In this document: piece after piece, positions 54,098 through 63,767 of the stretch
Layout of the letters: every line of letters begins with the position of its first letter
Position numbering within the stretch: the stretch's first letter is position 1
NCBI GenBank assembly: GCA_016793115.1
Contig: JAEUIN010000226.1
Span: 62,001-126,000 of the forward strand
Origin: Planctomycetaceae bacterium
GTDB taxonomy: Bacteria > Planctomycetota > Planctomycetia > Pirellulales > PNKZ01
Reading direction: 5' to 3'
DNA length: 64,000 nt
Notes under the pieces: model-generated
Seen by the model: only the letters and a program-made list of their open reading frames with translations
What the model was told of the DNA's origin: nothing
Databases searched by the model: none
Program-made: the position numbers and the translations under genes

Positions 54098-56167
54098 TTA
54101 AGCGAGGCGCAACGCGACCAGAGCGAGATCGATCAGCTTGATGCCGAAGAACGGCACGAGCAGTCCGCCGACGCCGTAGATCAAGAGATTGTCGCGCAGC
54201 ACGACGGCCGCGCCGGTCGCCCGATACTTCACGCCGCGCAAGGCCAGCGGAATCAGGAATACGATGATGATCGCATTGAAGATCACCGCCGAGAGAACGG
54301 CGCTCGCCGGAGTCGCCAAGCCCATCACGTTGAGCAGCCCCAATTCAGGATAGGTGCCGACGAAGGCCGCGGGAATGATGGCGAAATACTTCGAGACGTC
54401 GTTGGCGATGCTAAACGTCGTCAACGCGCCGCGCGTCATGAGCAGTTGCTTGCCGATTTCCACGATCTCGATGAGCTTGGTCGGATTGGAGTCGAGGTCG
54501 ACCATGTTGCCGGCTTCTTTCGCGGCCTGCGTACCGCTGTTCATCGCCACGGCGACGTCGGCTTGGGCGAGAGCCGGACTATCGTTCGTGCCGTCGCCGG
54601 TCATGGCGACCAAGCGTCCGCCGGCCTGATACTCGCGGATCAGCTTGAGCTTCGCTTCCGGCGTGGCTTGCGCGAGAAAGTCGTCGACGCCGGCTTCGGC
54701 CGCGATGGCCGCGGCGGTCAATGGATTGTCGCCGGTAATCATCACCGTGCGGATGCCCATCCGTCGTAACTGCTGGAAACGCTCGCGCATGCCGCCTTTA
54801 ACGATGTCTTTCAAATAGATCGCTCCCAGCGGCCGATTGCCTTCGGCCACGACGAGCGGCGTACCGCCTTGCTTGGCGATGCGATCGACTTGCTCGCGCA
54901 ACGACTGCGGAAACGTGCCGCCGCGCTCGCGCACATACGCTTCCACGGCCTCGGCGGCCCCTTTGCGAATCTGCCGATCCTGCAGATCGACGCCGCTCAT
55001 TCGCGTTTGCGCCGTGAACGGAATGAACGACGCATGCGTCGGCTGGAGGTCGCGGCCCCGCAATCCGTAGCGTTCTTTCGCCAAGACGACGATGCTGCGT
55101 CCTTCGGGCGTTTCGTCGGCCAGGGACGACAGCTGCGCCGCGTCGGCCAGTCGATCGACGGCGACGCCCTCGGCCGGAATGAATTCGACCGCTTGGCGAT
55201 TGCCGAGCGTGATCGTGCCCGTCTTGTCGAGCAGCAACACGTCGACGTCGCCCGCCGCTTCCACGGCTCGGCCCGACGTCGCGATGACGTTGGCCTGAAT
55301 CATCCGGTCCATGCCGGCGATGCCGATGGCCGAGAGCAGACCGCCGATCGTCGTCGGGATCAGGCACACCAAGAGCGCGACGACCACGGTCAGCGTCACT
55401 CGCTCGCCGTGTCCGGCGACGGTCGCGGCGTATTCGGAGAACGGCACCAACGTGGCGCAGGCCAAGAGAAAGACCAGCGTCATGGCGGCCAGCAAAATGT
55501 CGAGCGCGATTTCATTGGGCGTCTTTTGTCGCTTGGCTCCTTCGACCAGCGAAATCATGCGGTCGAGAAACGTTTCGCCCGGATTGGCGGTGATTCGCAC
55601 GACGATCCAGTCGGAAAGCACGACCGTGCCTCCCGTGACGCTCGAACGATCGCCGCCGCTTTCGCGAATCACCGGCGCGCTTTCGCCGGTGATGGCGCTT
55701 TCGTTGACCGAAGCGATTCCTTCGACGACTTCGCCGTCGGCCGGAATGAGGTCGCCGGCTTCGACGAGCACGACGTCTCCCTTTCGCAATCGCGACGCCG
55801 CGACCGACTCGTACGCGGCTGCGCGGCGTGCATCGGGCAACAGCTTGGCCGTCACGTCGCGGCGGGCCTGCCGCAAGTTGTCGGCCTGCGCCTTGCCGCG
55901 CCCTTCCGCCATCGCCTCCGCGAAATTGGCGAACAACACGGTGAACCACAGCCAGAGCGAAATGCCGAGGATAAACCACGGCGACTCGCCCGAGGGCTGC
56001 GCGAGCGCTTGCACGAACAAGAGCGTCGTCAGCACGCTGCCGACGAGCACGGTGAACATCACGGGATTGCGCAATTGATGCCGCGGATTCAGCTTCACGA
56101 CGGCGTCGCGCAGGGCGCGCCGTACCAGCGGCGGATCAAACAACGGACGAGCGGTTTTCGACGACAT
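54098..56167 (-). CDS. kdpB: KdpB, P-type ATPase subunit
   Basis: 689 residues with the P-type ATPase marks: TGES in the actuator domain, DKTGT with phospho-acceptor Asp314, [14 protein letters not shown] and [17 protein letters not shown]. It hydrolyses ATP to drive K+ uptake through KdpA. Starts 28 bp after kdpA. Confidence 0.98.
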   Translation of the reverse strand: MSSKTARPLFDPPLVRRALRDAVVKLNPRHQLRNPVMFTVLVGSVLTTLLFVQALAQPSGESPWFILGISLWLWFTVLFANFAEAMAEGRGKAQADNLRQARRDVTAKLLPDARRAAAYESVAASRLRKGDVVLVEAGDLIPADGEVVEGIASVNESAITGESAPVIRESGGDRSSVTGGTVVLSDWIVVRITANPGETFLDRMISLVEGAKRQKTPNEIALDILLAAMTLVFLLACATLVPFSEYAATVAGHGERVTLTVVVALLVCLIPTTIGGLLSAIGIAGMDRMIQANVIATSGRAVEAAGDVDVLLLDKTGTITLGNRQAVEFIPAEGVAVDRLADAAQLSSLADETPEGRSIVVLAKERYGLRGRDLQPTHASFIPFTAQTRMSGVDLQDRQIRKGAAEAVEAYVRERGGTFPQSLREQVDRIAKQGGTPLVVAEGNRPLGAIYLKDIVKGGMRERFQQLRRMGIRTVMITGDNPLTAAAIAAEAGVDDFLAQATPEAKLKLIREYQAGGRLVAMTGDGTNDSPALAQADVAVAMNSGTQAAKEAGNMVDLDSNPTKLIEIVEIGKQLLMTRGALTTFSIANDVSKYFAIIPAAFVGTYPELGLLNVMGLATPASAVLSAVIFNAIIIVFLIPLALRGVKYRATGAAVVLRDNLLIYGVGGLLVPFFGIKLIDLALVALRLA

Positions 56168-56195
56168 AGCGGCGACGATTCACAAAAAGTGTTGG

Positions 56196-57941
56196 TTATT
56201 TGCCGGCAAACAACTGCAAATGCTCGACGATCGGACCCAGCGCCAAGGCGGGTACGAACGTCAGCGCTCCGACGAGCACGACGATGCCGGCCGTCATCAC
56301 GACGAACAGCGGCGTGTGCGTCGGCAAGGTGCCGGCGCCCGCGGGCGTTTGTTTCTTGCCCGCAAGCGATCCGGCCGCGGCCAGCACCGGCACGATGAGC
56401 CAATAGCGCGAGGCGAACATGGCCAGACCCAGCAGCGTGTTGTAGAAGACGTTGTTCACGCCCAGGCCGGCGAAGGCGCTGCCGTTGTTGTTGCCCGCCG
56501 ACGACAAGGCGTACAACACTTGGCTGAAGCCGTGCGGGCCGGGATTCGTCACGGCGGCGCGGCCGGCCTCGGTCGAAACGCAGAGCGCCGTACCGCCGAG
56601 CACGAGCAGCGGCGGAATCAAGATGACAAGCGCGGCCATCTTCATTTCAAACGCCTCGATCTTCTTGCCGAGATACTCCGGCGTGCGGCCGATCATCAGA
56701 CCGGCGACGAAGACGGTAACGAGCGCGAAGATCAATAGGCCGTAGAGTCCGCTGCCGACGCCCCCGAAGACGACTTCGCCGAGTTGCATGAGCCACATCG
56801 GCACCAATCCGCCGAGCGGCGTGAAGGAGTCGTGCATGGAGTTGACGCTGCCGTTGGAGGCGGCCGTCGTGGCCGCGGCCCACAGCGCCGACGAAACGGC
56901 CCCGAAGCGAACTTCCTTCCCTTCCATGTTGCCGCCTCCTTGCTCCGCCGACGCCTGCTGATCGGCCCCCGCCGCGGCTAGTCGCGGATTGCCCGATTGC
57001 TCGGCCGCGGCGCAGGCGATGAGTAAAGGAACGAAGATCAACGCCATCGTGGCCAGCAGCGCCCAACCTTGCCGCACGTCGCGCACCAACACGCCGTAGG
57101 TGTAGCAGAGCGCCGCCGGAATGATGAGAATCGCCAGCACCTGGAGGAAGTTGCTCAGCGGCGTCGGATTTTCCAGCGGATGGGCCGAGTTGACTCCGAA
57201 GAAGCCGCCGCCGTTCGTGCCGAGTTGCTTGATCGCGATTTGCGACGCGGCGGGGCCGAGCGGGACCGATTGCACGGCGACCGGCGCGCCTGAGGCGTCG
57301 ACCGTCGGCTCGAGCAGCGCGACTTCCCGCGCGCCGGAGAACGATTGCACGACGCCCTGCGAAACGAGCGCCAGCGCCAAGACGAACGACAACGGCAGCA
57401 GCACATACAGCGTGCCGCGAGTGAGATCGACCCAACAGTTGCCGATCGTCTGCGCGGAGCTGCGCGCGAAACCTCGAGCCAGCGCGACGAGCACCGCCAT
57501 GCCGGTGGCCGCGGAGACGAAGTTCTGCACGGCCAAGCCGAGCATCTGCGTGAGATAGCTCAATGTGGTTTCACCGCTGTAAGCCTGCCAATTCGTGTTG
57601 GTGGCGAAGCTCACCGCGGTGTTAAACGCCAGGTCGGGGGCGACGTCCGCGAGTTGTTGAGGATTGAGCGGCAGCGCGCTTTGCAGACGCTGCAGCGCGT
57701 ACACGGCGAGCAGTCCCAGCAAATTGAACAGCAACAGGGCCGCCGCGTAGCGACGCCATGTCATCTCCTCGTCCGTGCGTACGCCGGCGATTCGGTAGAG
57801 CGCGCGCTCGACCGGACGCAACACGCGGTCGAGACCGCACGGCCGCCCTTCGTAAACGCGGGCCATGTACGCTCCCAGCGGCTTCACGGCCGCCGCGAGG
57901 ACGACCAGAAAAGCGACGATCTCCAGCCAAGCGGCGTTCAT
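56196..57941 (-). CDS. kdpA: KdpA, potassium-binding channel subunit
   Basis: 581 residues from the ATG at 57941, which overlaps the kdpF stop (ATGA). About ten membrane helices; selectivity-filter-type repeats include NTNWQAYSGETTLSYLTQM, GTNGGGFFGVNSAHPLENP, SVNSMHDSFTPLGG and SAGNNNGSAFAGLG. Slightly longer than the E. coli protein. Confidence 0.97.
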   Translation of the reverse strand: MNAAWLEIVAFLVVLAAAVKPLGAYMARVYEGRPCGLDRVLRPVERALYRIAGVRTDEEMTWRRYAAALLLFNLLGLLAVYALQRLQSALPLNPQQLADVAPDLAFNTAVSFATNTNWQAYSGETTLSYLTQMLGLAVQNFVSAATGMAVLVALARGFARSSAQTIGNCWVDLTRGTLYVLLPLSFVLALALVSQGVVQSFSGAREVALLEPTVDASGAPVAVQSVPLGPAASQIAIKQLGTNGGGFFGVNSAHPLENPTPLSNFLQVLAILIIPAALCYTYGVLVRDVRQGWALLATMALIFVPLLIACAAAEQSGNPRLAAAGADQQASAEQGGGNMEGKEVRFGAVSSALWAAATTAASNGSVNSMHDSFTPLGGLVPMWLMQLGEVVFGGVGSGLYGLLIFALVTVFVAGLMIGRTPEYLGKKIEAFEMKMAALVILIPPLLVLGGTALCVSTEAGRAAVTNPGPHGFSQVLYALSSAGNNNGSAFAGLGVNNVFYNTLLGLAMFASRYWLIVPVLAAAGSLAGKKQTPAGAGTLPTHTPLFVVMTAGIVVLVGALTFVPALALGPIVEHLQLFAGK

Positions 57942-58030
57942 CCCAGATGCTCCGGAAACAAGACGGCGAACATGATGAAGAGAAACAATCCGCAACCCGC
58001 GCCGACGGCGAGCATTTCAATGAAGTTCAT
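57938..58030 (-). CDS. kdpF: KdpF, small stabilising subunit
   Basis: 30 residues: MNFIEMLAVGAGCGLFLFIM, then FAVLFPEHLG. A single membrane helix with the family's ending A-L-x-x-P-E/x. The start is the ATG at 58030, overlapping the stop of the upstream small ORF. Stabilises the Kdp complex in E. coli. Confidence 0.9.
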   Translation of the reverse strand: MNFIEMLAVGAGCGLFLFIMFAVLFPEHLG

Positions 58031-58122
58031 TGTCTTTTCCCTCGCAACCGTTCGCAGCCGGCCGTCATCGCAAAGCTCGCGACGGCCAGACCGCCGACGA
58101 TCGCCAAAAAAATCCAGTCCAT
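58027..58122 (-). CDS. 31-residue membrane peptide heading the kdp operon
   Basis: An ATG at 58122 (GGGAACGAG upstream) begins MDWIFLAIVGGLAVASFAMT and ends AGCERLRGKRQ. It is one membrane helix with a CERL and basic tail. The stop TGA overlaps the kdpF start (AATGA), so it is translationally linked. Small peptides with a C-E-R-L ending before kdpF occur in other kdp operons as I recall them, but their function is not described to my knowledge. Confidence 0.7.
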   Translation of the reverse strand: MDWIFLAIVGGLAVASFAMTAGCERLRGKRQ

Positions 58123-58185
58123 GACTCGTTCCCATTGGTACTTCGCGAGATCGACTCTCGCCTGGATAACTCGTCTCAATGCTAT

Positions 58186-58233
58186 CCGCCGCCGCATAAG
58201 ATGGGGCTAAAAAGCGCTCCGCCGCGCATAAGG
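58186..58233 (-). promoter_or_regulatory. Direct repeats upstream of the kdp operon, possible KdpE sites
   Basis: On the reverse strand CTTATGCGGCGGCGG (58186-58200) and CCTTATGCGCGGCGG (about 58219-58233) repeat 32 bp apart, close to three helical turns, 65-110 bp before the first kdp ORF. This arrangement fits a response-regulator operator, but the KdpE consensus here is unknown. I saw no clear sigma-70 hexamers. Confidence 0.35.
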
Positions 58234-58383
58234 ATTCCGTAAAGAGGCGGGCGTCCGACCGCCTGAACCGGAATTCGCGACGCGAAAGCGCGCGGGCGCG
58301 CGGCTCGGCTCACGGCCGCTGCCGGCAATGTGCCCGTCGGCGACTTGATCCGCGCGAGCGCTTGGCTCGAGTCGGCGCTTAGA

Positions 58384-59628
58384 CTAGCGCCGCGCCGCTA
58401 GGGCGTAGAGTTTGCCGAAGGTGCGAAAATAGAGCGCGTCCCCGGCGACGGCCGTCGTGGCCGCCGTTCCTTCGTCGAGTTGGACGCGGCCGAGTTCCGT
58501 GAACGTGTCGGCCGCCGCGACGACGATCACTTCGCCGTCGTCCGACAGGCAATACACTTTGCCGTCGACGGCGACCGGCGACGACGAGAACTTGCCGCCG
58601 ATCCGTTCTTGCCACAACGTCTTGCCCGTCTCCGCGTCCGCGCAGACCAAGATGCCGGCGTCGCTCCACATAAAAAGCCGCTTTCCGACGACCAGCCCCG
58701 TCGGCATATGGTTCGTGTTGCGATCGAGCCGAAACACCAGTTCCGGTTGCGAACCGACGGAATTCGGCGGACGAACGGCGACCACGAATTTCTTCCCGCC
58801 GACGAAACCGCAGTTGCCGTAAATCAATCCGCCGGCGACGAACGGCGAACCGATCGCCCGCTTGTCTTCCGCGTCGGTCGGGTCGAACACGTCGGGCAGT
58901 TCCCACGCCACCTCGCCGGTCTGCGGATCGACGGCCGTCATGCCGTGCCGCCAGCAGGTAAACACCAAGAGCTTGCGGCCGCCGGCTTCGGTATACACGC
59001 ACGGGGTCGAGTAAGTCGCGCGCACCGCGGCCCGCGGCGTGCGCCACTTCACGCGGCCGGTCGCCGCGTCGACGCCCAGCATGCAGCTATCTCCCTCATG
59101 ATTCAGATTCAACGCCACGACGCCGTCGACCACGACCGGCGAGATGCCGCCGCCGTGGCCGCTCGCATACGGTCCCACCTCGCACGTCCAGAGCGGCTTG
59201 CCGTCGTGATCGTAAGCCAGAAGTTGCGACGCCTCCCTCCCCTGCCACAACGTGTAAACGCGGTCGGCGTCGGCCGTCGGCGTGTTGGTCGCGTAGGAAT
59301 TGTGCTTGTGCTTTTTGTCTTTGGTAAACGGCACCGCTTGCGACCACCGCAGCTTGCCGTCGCTCGCGGCATAGCAGAGCAAGGCTCGCTCGAGCGTCGA
59401 TTCGTCGGCCGCGGTGACGAACACGCGGTCGCCCCAGACGATCGGCGACGAGACCCCTTCGCCGGGCAGATCGATCACCCAGCGATAATCCTTCGCCGAC
59501 CACGTCGCCGGAAAGCCTTCGGCGGCGCTGACGCCGGAGCCGTTGGGTCCGCGAAACCGATTCCAAGCGTCGTCGCTCGCCGCCGCGGCGCAAGCGAGGC
59601 ATCCCCAAATCAAGAAAGCGATTCGCAC
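58384..59628 (-). CDS. PQQ-like beta-propeller repeat protein, secreted
   Basis: 414 residues from the GTG at 59628 (GGGAG six bases upstream); a TTG at 59670 is possible. The signal peptide RIAFLIWGCLACAAAA leads to WNRFRGPNGSGVS, the standard beginning of planctomycete quinoprotein-like propellers. Blades show G-D-R-V-F-V, A-D-R-V-Y-T-L-W, G-K-L-R-W, G-R-V-K-W and G-K-V-Y-C-L-S-D-D-G-E motifs. No PQQ-binding catalytic residues were seen, so it is probably a structural or binding propeller like BamB. It follows the DUF1501 gene closely, suggesting a PSD1-DUF1501-propeller operon. Confidence 0.9.
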   Translation of the reverse strand: MRIAFLIWGCLACAAAASDDAWNRFRGPNGSGVSAAEGFPATWSAKDYRWVIDLPGEGVSSPIVWGDRVFVTAADESTLERALLCYAASDGKLRWSQAVPFTKDKKHKHNSYATNTPTADADRVYTLWQGREASQLLAYDHDGKPLWTCEVGPYASGHGGGISPVVVDGVVALNLNHEGDSCMLGVDAATGRVKWRTPRAAVRATYSTPCVYTEAGGRKLLVFTCWRHGMTAVDPQTGEVAWELPDVFDPTDAEDKRAIGSPFVAGGLIYGNCGFVGGKKFVVAVRPPNSVGSQPELVFRLDRNTNHMPTGLVVGKRLFMWSDAGILVCADAETGKTLWQERIGGKFSSSPVAVDGKVYCLSDDGEVIVVAAADTFTELGRVQLDEGTAATTAVAGDALYFRTFGKLYALAARR

Positions 59629-59671
59629 GGCGACTCCCGGAAAACGTTTAACCGCGGCCCTGGTCGGCAAC

Positions 59672-61069
59672 CTACGCGATGATGTCTTTCACGACGTTGC
59701 CGTGAACGTCCGTCAAGCGGAAGTCGCGCCCCGAATACCGATAGGTCAGCTTCGTGTGGTCGAGACCTAAGAGATGTAGAATCGTCGCGTGCAGGTCGTG
59801 CACGTGCACGGCGTTCTCCACGGCCTTGATGCCGTGTTCGTCGGTCGCGCCGTAACGCAACCCTCCCTTCACGCCGCCGCCCGCCAGCCACATCGAGTAA
59901 CCGGTCGCATTGTGGTCGCGGCCGTCGGGCTTGCTCGCATGCGGCGTGCGCCCGAATTCCCCGCCCGAGATCACCAGCGTGTCTTCCAGCAACCCTCGTT
60001 GTTCCAGGTCTTGCAAAAGAGCCGCCGTCGGACGATCGATGCCTTCGCAATTCTTGGTGAGCGCCGATCGCAAATTCTGATGCTGATCCCAACCGCCGGT
60101 GGCGATTTCGATGAAGCGCACGCCCGCCTCGGCGAATCGCCGCGCCAGCAAACACTGCCGAGCGAAATTGTCGGTCGCCTTGTCCCCCACTCCGTAGGCG
60201 TCGAGCGTGGCTTGCGATTCGTCTTTCAGGTCGAGCACTTTCGGCACCGCCCCCTGCATGCGGAACGCCAATTCGTACGACTCAATCAATCCTTCCAATT
60301 CCGTGTTCACGCCGTCGGCCGCAAGTCGGTCGCGATTGAGCGACTGCAGATAATCGAGTTGCTTGCGCTGCAATCCGGCAGGCGCGCGGGCCTGAATGTT
60401 GGGAATCGCCCCCTGCCCCACCGCTTTCCCTTCGGCGCCGATCGGGGTGCCTTGGAACGGAGCCGGCAGAAACGCGCTGCCGTAGTTCTGCGCGCCGCCG
60501 ACGCGGCCGGAAGGATTAATCGTGATGAAGCCCGGCAGTTCGTCGTTTTCGGTCCCCAGGCCGTAGAGCACCCAGGCCCCCATCGACGGCCGCACAAACT
60601 GAAAACTCCCGGTGTGCAACTGCACCGAAGCTTGCGGATGGTTCGGCAAATCGGTGTGCATGCCGTTGAGCAGGCACAGCTTGTCGGCATGCTTGGCTAC
60701 GTTGGGAAACAGAGAACTGATCGGCAACCCGCTCTTGCCGTGCTGCGAGAACTCGAACGGGCTCTTCAGCAACTTCCGGTTGCCCCCTTTGTAAAAGCCC
60801 GTCTCCACGGGCGACTTGCCGTCGTCGATCGCCAAGCGCGGTTTGTAGTCGAACGTGTCGACGTGCGACGGCCCGCCTTGATGGAACATGAAGATCACGC
60901 GCTTCGCCTTGGGCGCGAAGAGCGGCGCCTTCGGCGCCAGCGGGCTCAACGACGACCCTGCGGTCGCCGCCGCCGATTGCTTCGCACAAAGATCGGCGAG
61001 CGCCAACAACCCGAAGCCGCAAGCGGTTTGCTTCAACATCTCGCGGCGACTGAACGGCGACGTATTCAT
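59672..61069 (-). CDS. DUF1501 family secreted protein
   Basis: 465 residues from the ATG at 61069 (GGAAG upstream). A Tat-like signal (FSRREMLKQTACGFGLLAL) precedes the DUF1501 body: FMFHQGGPSHVDTFDYKP, FSQHGKSGLPISSLFPN, LLARRFAEAGVRFIEI, VISGGEFGRTPHA and DHNATGYSMWLAGGGVKGG. The fold is thought to be alkaline-phosphatase/sulfatase-like; activity unknown. It is 85 bp downstream of the PSD1 gene, the usual partner. Confidence 0.95.
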   Translation of the reverse strand: MNTSPFSRREMLKQTACGFGLLALADLCAKQSAAATAGSSLSPLAPKAPLFAPKAKRVIFMFHQGGPSHVDTFDYKPRLAIDDGKSPVETGFYKGGNRKLLKSPFEFSQHGKSGLPISSLFPNVAKHADKLCLLNGMHTDLPNHPQASVQLHTGSFQFVRPSMGAWVLYGLGTENDELPGFITINPSGRVGGAQNYGSAFLPAPFQGTPIGAEGKAVGQGAIPNIQARAPAGLQRKQLDYLQSLNRDRLAADGVNTELEGLIESYELAFRMQGAVPKVLDLKDESQATLDAYGVGDKATDNFARQCLLARRFAEAGVRFIEIATGGWDQHQNLRSALTKNCEGIDRPTAALLQDLEQRGLLEDTLVISGGEFGRTPHASKPDGRDHNATGYSMWLAGGGVKGGLRYGATDEHGIKAVENAVHVHDLHATILHLLGLDHTKLTYRYSGRDFRLTDVHGNVVKDIIA

Positions 61070-61154
61070 GAAAAACTTCCTCGAAACCAAGGCGGTGCGA
61101 AAAAAATCGTGAGCGATCAAAACGAAAGGCGGACCGGAGAGTCCCGTCGCCCGG

Positions 61155-63767
61155 TCAATACAGGTAGCGAAATTCGGCCGACGACATCAAAGTCTGACAG
61201 AGCGCGGTCCATGCGGCGGCGGCGGAAGCGGCCTGCTCGTCCCCGGCGATCCGCCCATACTCCGCGACGAATTCCGTCCCGCGCCGCAGTTCGTCGTTCG
61301 ACGCCGGACGTTGCAAGATCGTGCGATAGGCCCGATCGACCCGGCCGTGTGCATCGCTCGTCGCGGCCATGATCCGCTCGGCCGCCTGCTGCGACTGCTC
61401 CAACACCAGCGGGCTGTTCATCAGGAACAACGCTTGCGTCGCCACGGTCGTCACTTCGCGCTGACCGACGATCAAGCTCGGGTCGGCGACGTCGAACACC
61501 GCGAGCGCCTCCGGCACGGCGTTGCGAATCAACGGCAGATAAACGGACCGGTTATGCGCCACGGCCGCGTCCAGATCGTCGACGGAAACGCGGCGGCCGA
61601 TCTCGTTTGAAGCTTCGAGTTCCGCGACGGGCGAACCGCTCGGCCGCTTGAGGTCGAGCGTTCCGCTCACGGCCAAGGCCGCGTCGCGAATCGCTTCGGC
61701 GTCGAGCCGACGACGGTTCATCCGCCAGAAGTACCGATTGCCCGGATCCTTGGCGTAGTCGGCGGCGTCGTGCGCGCTCGAGAGGCGGTAAACGCGCGAC
61801 AGCACGATTTCGCGAATCGACTTCTTGAGCGACCAGCCGTTATCCATGAAGCGCACGGCCAAGTAATCGAGCAATGCCGGATGACTCGGTTCTTCGCCGA
61901 GCGCGCCGAAGTTATCGACGGTCTCCACGATGCCGCGCCCGAAGAGGTGATACCAGACGCGATTGACCATCACGCGCGCGGTCAGGGGATTGTCGCGTGA
62001 GGCGATCCACTGCGCGAGTTGCAGTCGGCCGCTCGTTTGTGGATCGACCGGCGTCGTGCGCGCCGTTTTCAACACCTTCACGAAACCGCGCGGAACGACC
62101 GGGCCCTTCTCTTCCGGTTCGCCGCGGAGGCGAATCTCGGTGTCGGCCGGCCGGGCGGCGTCGCGCACGCCCATCGCAAACTCCTCGGAATCCGACGTCG
62201 CTCGCTTGCCGCTCTTGAGCTCGGCCAAGGCCCGCTCGTCTTCCTCGATTTGCTGCGTGAGCGTTTTGTATCGCTTCTTCGCCGCGCTCTTGTTCTTGTC
62301 GGAACTCTTGGCCGATTTCGCCAACTCGGCCATTTGTCGGCGGCGCTGTTCCAGACGCTTGGAAATCTTCGCCAGCTCCGCTTGATCGGCGGGGCTCAAC
62401 TTCGCGGCCGCTTTCGTCGGCCCGGCCGCGTCGTCGAGCGGCATCAACGAGCCGGTGAAGTCGTTCTTCACTCCCTTAGTCGACCGACCGGCGACGCCCG
62501 AAAACGTCTCCGTGCTGCGGAAGATGCCCGCCAAGGCGTAATAGTCGGCCGTCGGAATCGGGTCGAACTTATGATCGTGGCACCGCGCGCAACCGACCGT
62601 GGTCGCGAGAAACGTCCGCGTCACGACGTCGATCTGATCGTCGACCGTGTCCATCAAATACTGCTCGGCGTTCCGTTCGTTCAAACTCCTCGTGCCCAGC
62701 GCCAAGAATCCGGTCGCGATCAACTGCGCGTTGCGCCGTTGCGGATCGGTCGCCGGCAGCAGATCGCCCGCGACCTGCTCTTCGATGAACTGCGGATACG
62801 GCTTGTCGGCGTTGACCGAATCGATGACCCAATCGCGATAACGCCAAGCATGCGTGTAAGGAATGTTGCGTTCTTTGCCGGTCGATTCGCCGTAGCGGGC
62901 GACGTCGAGCCAATGGCGTCCCCAGCGCTCGCCGAACTGCGGCGAAGCCAAGAGGCGATCGACCACGGCGGCGTCGGCGTCGGGCGAAGTATCGGCGACG
63001 TAGGCGTCCATTTCGGCGAGCGTCGGCGGCAGGCCCGTCAGATCGAACGTCACCCGCCGGAGCCAAGTGAGCTTGTCGGCGTCGGCGACCGGGGCAAGCC
63101 CCTGTTGCTCAAGCGCGGCTAAGACGAAGCGATCGACCTCGGTCGCCGGCCAAGCCGTGTTGCGCACGGTCGGCGGAGTCGTTTTCTTCGGAGGCTGATA
63201 GGCCCAGAACTGCCGGGCCGCCGCGAGGTCGAGCTTCTTCTTCGCGCCGGCCGTGCCGGTGCGGGGATCCGGTGCTCCCATTTCAATCCAGGCGGCGAAG
63301 TCGGCGATCTGCTCGTCCGACAACTTTCCGGTCGGCGGCATCTCCAACCCTTCGAAGCGCAGCGCCTCCATCAACAGGCTCGACTCCGAATCGCCCGGCA
63401 CGACCGCTGCGCCGCTCTCGCCGCCGGCGCGCAGGCCATCGCGGGTATCGAGCCGCAGACCGCCCTTGATGGCCGAAGCCGCCGCGGAATGACACTTGTA
63501 GCAATGCTGCGTGAGAACCGGGCGGATCTTCTTTTCAAACAGTTCGATGCCTGCGGGAGTCGGATGGGCGAACTCCACTTTGCGCTCGCCGGCTTGCGCG
63601 GTCGCGGCCGGCTGGGCGGGCTCCGTCGAGGATGCGGACGGCGCGGCGGCGACGGGCGTCGGCACGCGACTCTCTTCCGCTCCGGCGGGATTCGGCACCA
63701 GGCCGATTAGAACGCCATGCCAAAACGCACACGATGCCGCTACCACCAGAAGTGCGCGCAGTTCCAT
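61155..63767 (-). CDS. PSD1 (DUF1549/DUF1553) protein with cytochrome c domain
   Basis: 870 residues from the ATG at 63767, which has GGAGG 8 bases upstream; the frame is open beyond but carries no signal. After the signal peptide a planctomycete cytochrome c domain has heme site CYKCH (89-93) and EMPPTGKLSDEQIADFAAWI. DUF1549 follows (ATEVDRFVLAALEQQGL; DLTGLPPTLAEMDAYV; RWGRHWLDVARYGES; GCARCHDHKFDPI with a second CxxCH), then a Lys/Glu-rich coiled coil, and DUF1553 (NPLTARVMVNRVWYHLFG; LLDYLAVRFMDNGWSLK). Exported; role in envelope or polysaccharide metabolism is only suspected. Confidence 0.95.
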   Translation of the reverse strand: MELRALLVVAASCAFWHGVLIGLVPNPAGAEESRVPTPVAAAPSASSTEPAQPAATAQAGERKVEFAHPTPAGIELFEKKIRPVLTQHCYKCHSAAASAIKGGLRLDTRDGLRAGGESGAAVVPGDSESSLLMEALRFEGLEMPPTGKLSDEQIADFAAWIEMGAPDPRTGTAGAKKKLDLAAARQFWAYQPPKKTTPPTVRNTAWPATEVDRFVLAALEQQGLAPVADADKLTWLRRVTFDLTGLPPTLAEMDAYVADTSPDADAAVVDRLLASPQFGERWGRHWLDVARYGESTGKERNIPYTHAWRYRDWVIDSVNADKPYPQFIEEQVAGDLLPATDPQRRNAQLIATGFLALGTRSLNERNAEQYLMDTVDDQIDVVTRTFLATTVGCARCHDHKFDPIPTADYYALAGIFRSTETFSGVAGRSTKGVKNDFTGSLMPLDDAAGPTKAAAKLSPADQAELAKISKRLEQRRRQMAELAKSAKSSDKNKSAAKKRYKTLTQQIEEDERALAELKSGKRATSDSEEFAMGVRDAARPADTEIRLRGEPEEKGPVVPRGFVKVLKTARTTPVDPQTSGRLQLAQWIASRDNPLTARVMVNRVWYHLFGRGIVETVDNFGALGEEPSHPALLDYLAVRFMDNGWSLKKSIREIVLSRVYRLSSAHDAADYAKDPGNRYFWRMNRRRLDAEAIRDAALAVSGTLDLKRPSGSPVAELEASNEIGRRVSVDDLDAAVAHNRSVYLPLIRNAVPEALAVFDVADPSLIVGQREVTTVATQALFLMNSPLVLEQSQQAAERIMAATSDAHGRVDRAYRTILQRPASNDELRRGTEFVAEYGRIAGDEQAASAAAAWTALCQTLMSSAEFRYLY

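Noticed and set aside
58123..58383. c-di-AMP riboswitch before the kdp operon
   Set aside because: I looked for a structured leader but found no recognisable riboswitch core; only short direct repeats.
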